6,846 nt of DNA, from positions 1 through 6,846 of the forward strand of contig USOM01000047.1 of the NCBI GenBank assembly GCA_900556345.1, given 5' to 3'. Positions 4,814-6,846 of the stretch are shown here, piece by piece (position 1 is the stretch's first letter; each line of letters opens with the position of its first letter). A model generated the notes under the pieces. It had not been told where the DNA came from. It saw only the letters and a list, made by a program, of their open reading frames with translations, and ran no database searches. Both the position numbers and the translations under genes were made by a program. The stretch is from an uncultured Clostridium sp. Its GTDB lineage: Bacteria; Bacillota; Clostridia; TANB77; CAG-508.

Positions 4814-6804
4814 AAAAATCAACAATATTCAAAGCTATAAGTTTTTTATGTATACCGATTTGCATAATCGCAGTTATTTTGTCAATATTTGCAGTGTATG
4901 TAAAAAATGGAACAGATTTTAATGAAAGCAAATATTATGCTTCAAGCCCATTTGTAACATCATATATAGATGATTTATCTAATGTTTGTAATGACTTAAT
5001 ATACAATAATGAAAATTATTACAATATAAAAGATGGCGAAAATATAATATATTATACAAATAGGCAATTATACAATAGTAATGTAAAAGATTTTAAATAT
5101 CTTGTTATTTATAACAATAAAGCCATAACAAATATTGAAATAAGCAAAGAACTAAATACTATTGATAGCATAAAAGAATACATACAAAATCTTCAAGGAT
5201 ACGAAAATGTAAATATCCAAAATGGACTTGTGAACTCTACAAATGATTCCATAAAAAGAATAAGCACGGGATGTTTAAGCACATTTACAAAAACATATTA
5301 TATGATAGAAGATAATGAGAAAAATTACTATAAAACAAGTTGTACTGATTTTGAAATATATAGTTCATATAAAGCGGAATTTAAACAAAATTCTAAGGAA
5401 ATTGCTATTTCTAATATGCTAAAAAAAGTACCATTAATAAATGATGGATGTTATATTATAATTCCAATGGGTTCCATAATAGCAATGCTTATGGTTATAT
5501 ATTTAGCTGTATCTATTGGAGAAGATAAAAAATTAAATTATTTTGATAAAATTCCTCTAGAGATAGTTGGATTTGTAGCAATTATAATTTCGGTAATACC
5601 ATTTATATTTTTATCTGACTATTTTTATAGTACAGGAAATGACTATGTTGGTGGAATAAGCATAATAATTACAGTAGCATTATTTATTTATGTTATTGCA
5701 TGTGTATGTATGATAACATTTATAAGAAGATTAAAAGCAAAAAGCTTTTGGAAAACAACAATAATAGGTAAAATTTTTTACTGGTTTAAAGATGTACTTT
5801 TAAAAAATATTTCATATTCTATAGGAACTACGGCAAAAGTAATATTAGTATTTTTATTAATTGGATTTATTACATTTTTGATAATGCTTATTTTTAGAGG
5901 TGCACTTAGTGTTATATTGATAATTGCATTATATGGCTACATAATGTATAGGACAATTATATTTTTCAAAGAGTGTTCAAAAATAGAAAAGAAAATAGAA
6001 GAAGTAAGAGATGGAAATAATCAATTGCCATTGGATGTAAATGAATTTTCATCAGAATTTCAAAATGTTGCAACATCTATTAATAATATTTCAGAGGGAA
6101 TAGAAACAGCTGTACAAGAAAGAATGAAGAGCGAAAGATTGAAAGCAGAATTAATAACAAATGTTTCACATGATATAAAAACACCTCTTACATCAATAAT
6201 AAATTATACAGATTTGCTAAAAAATGAAAAAATTGATAATGAAAAAGCAAATGAATATATAGAAATTATATATAGCAAGTCACAAAGATTAAAAAGGCTT
6301 ACAGAAGATTTGATAGAAGCATCTAAAATACAAACAGGAAATGTGTCTTTGAAAAAAGAAAAGATAAATGTAATAGAATTAATAAGGCAAGCTGTGGGAG
6401 AATTTGAGGATAAATTTAGTAAAAAAGGATTAAATACTATAATAGATTGCAAGCAAAATGAAATCTTTATTTTTGCCGATAGCAGATATATGTACAGAAT
6501 TATAGAAAATTTATTTAGCAATATTTCTAAATATGCTTTGGAAAACTCTAGAGTATATATTGATATTGGTGTTTTCGGAGATGATGTTAATATTGCTATA
6601 AAAAATATATCTAAAGATAAATTAAATATTTCTGCTGATGAGCTTATGCAAAGGTTTGTTAGAGGAGAAAGCTCAAGAACCACTGAGGGAAGTGGACTTG
6701 GAATATCAATTGCACAGAATTTAACTACTCTTCAAGACGGAAAGTTTGATTTGGTTTTGGATGGAGATTTGTTTAAGGTGAGAATGAGTTTTAAAATTAT
6801 ATAA
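4810..6804 (+). CDS. Membrane sensor histidine kinase, partner of the upstream regulator
   Basis: Senses an unknown signal and phosphorylates the regulator encoded before it. It has 664 residues, long for the class. Segments: TM1 about 8-30; outside region about 31-210, which probably holds the sensing surface; a cluster of five hydrophobic segments near 212-236, 250-272, 281-303, 341-360 and 364-385; a helical linker about 386-445; the phospho-acceptor His454 in NVSHDIKTPLTS; the N-box Asn567/Asn571 (ENLFSN); and the G2 box GSGLG (627-631) after RFVRGESSR. The usual DxGxG G1 motif is absent: the equivalent place reads IKNISKDKLNISADEL. Similar kinases of Firmicutes share this, so activity is not ruled out. 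Start: ATG 4810 overlaps the regulator stop as ATGA, with AAGGTGG 7 nt upstream; in-frame ATG 4804 is too close to that site. Confidence 0.93.
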   Translation: MKKSTIFKAISFLCIPICIIAVILSIFAVYVKNGTDFNESKYYASSPFVTSYIDDLSNVCNDLIYNNENYYNIKDGENIIYYTNRQLYNSNVKDFKYLVIYNNKAITNIEISKELNTIDSIKEYIQNLQGYENVNIQNGLVNSTNDSIKRISTGCLSTFTKTYYMIEDNEKNYYKTSCTDFEIYSSYKAEFKQNSKEIAISNMLKKVPLINDGCYIIIPMGSIIAMLMVIYLAVSIGEDKKLNYFDKIPLEIVGFVAIIISVIPFIFLSDYFYSTGNDYVGGISIIITVALFIYVIACVCMITFIRRLKAKSFWKTTIIGKIFYWFKDVLLKNISYSIGTTAKVILVFLLIGFITFLIMLIFRGALSVILIIALYGYIMYRTIIFFKECSKIEKKIEEVRDGNNQLPLDVNEFSSEFQNVATSINNISEGIETAVQERMKSERLKAELITNVSHDIKTPLTSIINYTDLLKNEKIDNEKANEYIEIIYSKSQRLKRLTEDLIEASKIQTGNVSLKKEKINVIELIRQAVGEFEDKFSKKGLNTIIDCKQNEIFIFADSRYMYRIIENLFSNISKYALENSRVYIDIGVFGDDVNIAIKNISKDKLNISADELMQRFVRGESSRTTEGSGLGISIAQNLTTLQDGKFDLVLDGDLFKVRMSFKII

Positions 6805-6816
6805 TTTTTTTTAATA

Positions 6817-6846
6817 AGACCGTTTCTTTTTCCATTGGGACCGTCT
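6817..6846 (+). repeat. Partial GGGACCG-type repeat at the window edge
   Basis: AGACCGTTTCTTTTT followed by CCATTGGGACCG repeats the pieces seen at 2424-2446 (ATTGGGACCGGTTCTTTTT) with changed order and spacing. It starts 12 nt after the kinase stop codon and runs off the window, so its full structure, and whether it acts as a terminator, cannot be judged. The T-run at 6805-6812 has no clear stem before it. Confidence 0.65.

Noticed and set aside
4121..6804. Vancomycin-resistance VanRS system
   Set aside because: The regulator is VanR-like in sequence, but no vanH/A/X-type genes are present and the kinase architecture differs from the usual two-TM VanS.
1..6846. CRISPR array, tRNA, rRNA or riboswitch
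   Set aside because: No regularly spaced direct repeats with spacers, no cloverleaf or rRNA-like segment, and no recognised riboswitch core were seen.

Overview
The window reads as chromosomal DNA of a low-GC, Gram-positive-type bacterium (Firmicutes, most likely an anaerobic clostridial or related lineage). The grounds are very AT-rich coding sequence with AAA/AGA/ATA codons preferred, strong AGGAGG-type ribosome binding sites, consensus TATAAT promoters with TGN extensions, an oxygen-sensitive class III ribonucleotide reductase, and a VanR-like response regulator with its kinase. Species cannot be named from the sequence. All five genes are on the + strand.

Layout. Positions 1-253 are a non-coding regulatory region holding three 11-bp-phased direct repeats (102-134), a perfect 24-bp palindrome (177-200) and an extended -10 promoter (214-222). 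Next come nrdD (254-2413) and nrdG (2498-2986), encoding the anaerobic ribonucleoside-triphosphate reductase and its radical-SAM activase. They are separated by an 84-nt gap filled by a near-perfect long hairpin belonging to a repeat family. A terminator (2995-3040) closes that operon. A single gene of unknown function (3136-3906; coiled coil plus an unassigned C-terminal domain) has its own perfect-consensus promoter and a downstream stem-loop. The last unit is a two-component operon: an OmpR/VanR-type response regulator (4121-4813) overlapping a six-TM sensor histidine kinase (4810-6804) by ATGA. It is preceded by four 11-bp-phased TTAACA-like repeats next to an extended -10, a layout like Bacillus PhoP boxes.

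How the parts work together. NrdG uses S-adenosylmethionine to generate the glycyl radical on NrdD, which then makes dNTP precursors without oxygen. The kinase and regulator form a phosphorelay that is probably autoregulated through the repeats ahead of its own promoter; its signal and outside targets are not visible here. The unknown gene appears to be an independent unit.

The most distinctive structure is a dispersed intergenic palindromic repeat (core GGGACCGGTTCTTTTTGG). It appears as an inverted pair between nrdD and nrdG, as two tandem units in the leader of the two-component operon just before the Shine-Dalgarno, and as a partial copy at the right edge. I see no transposase, CRISPR array, tRNA or rRNA, and no convincing sign of a wholly new multi-gene system. 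The best leads are the repeat family, the phased regulator sites, the palindrome at about -41 of nrdD, and the unassigned coiled-coil protein.
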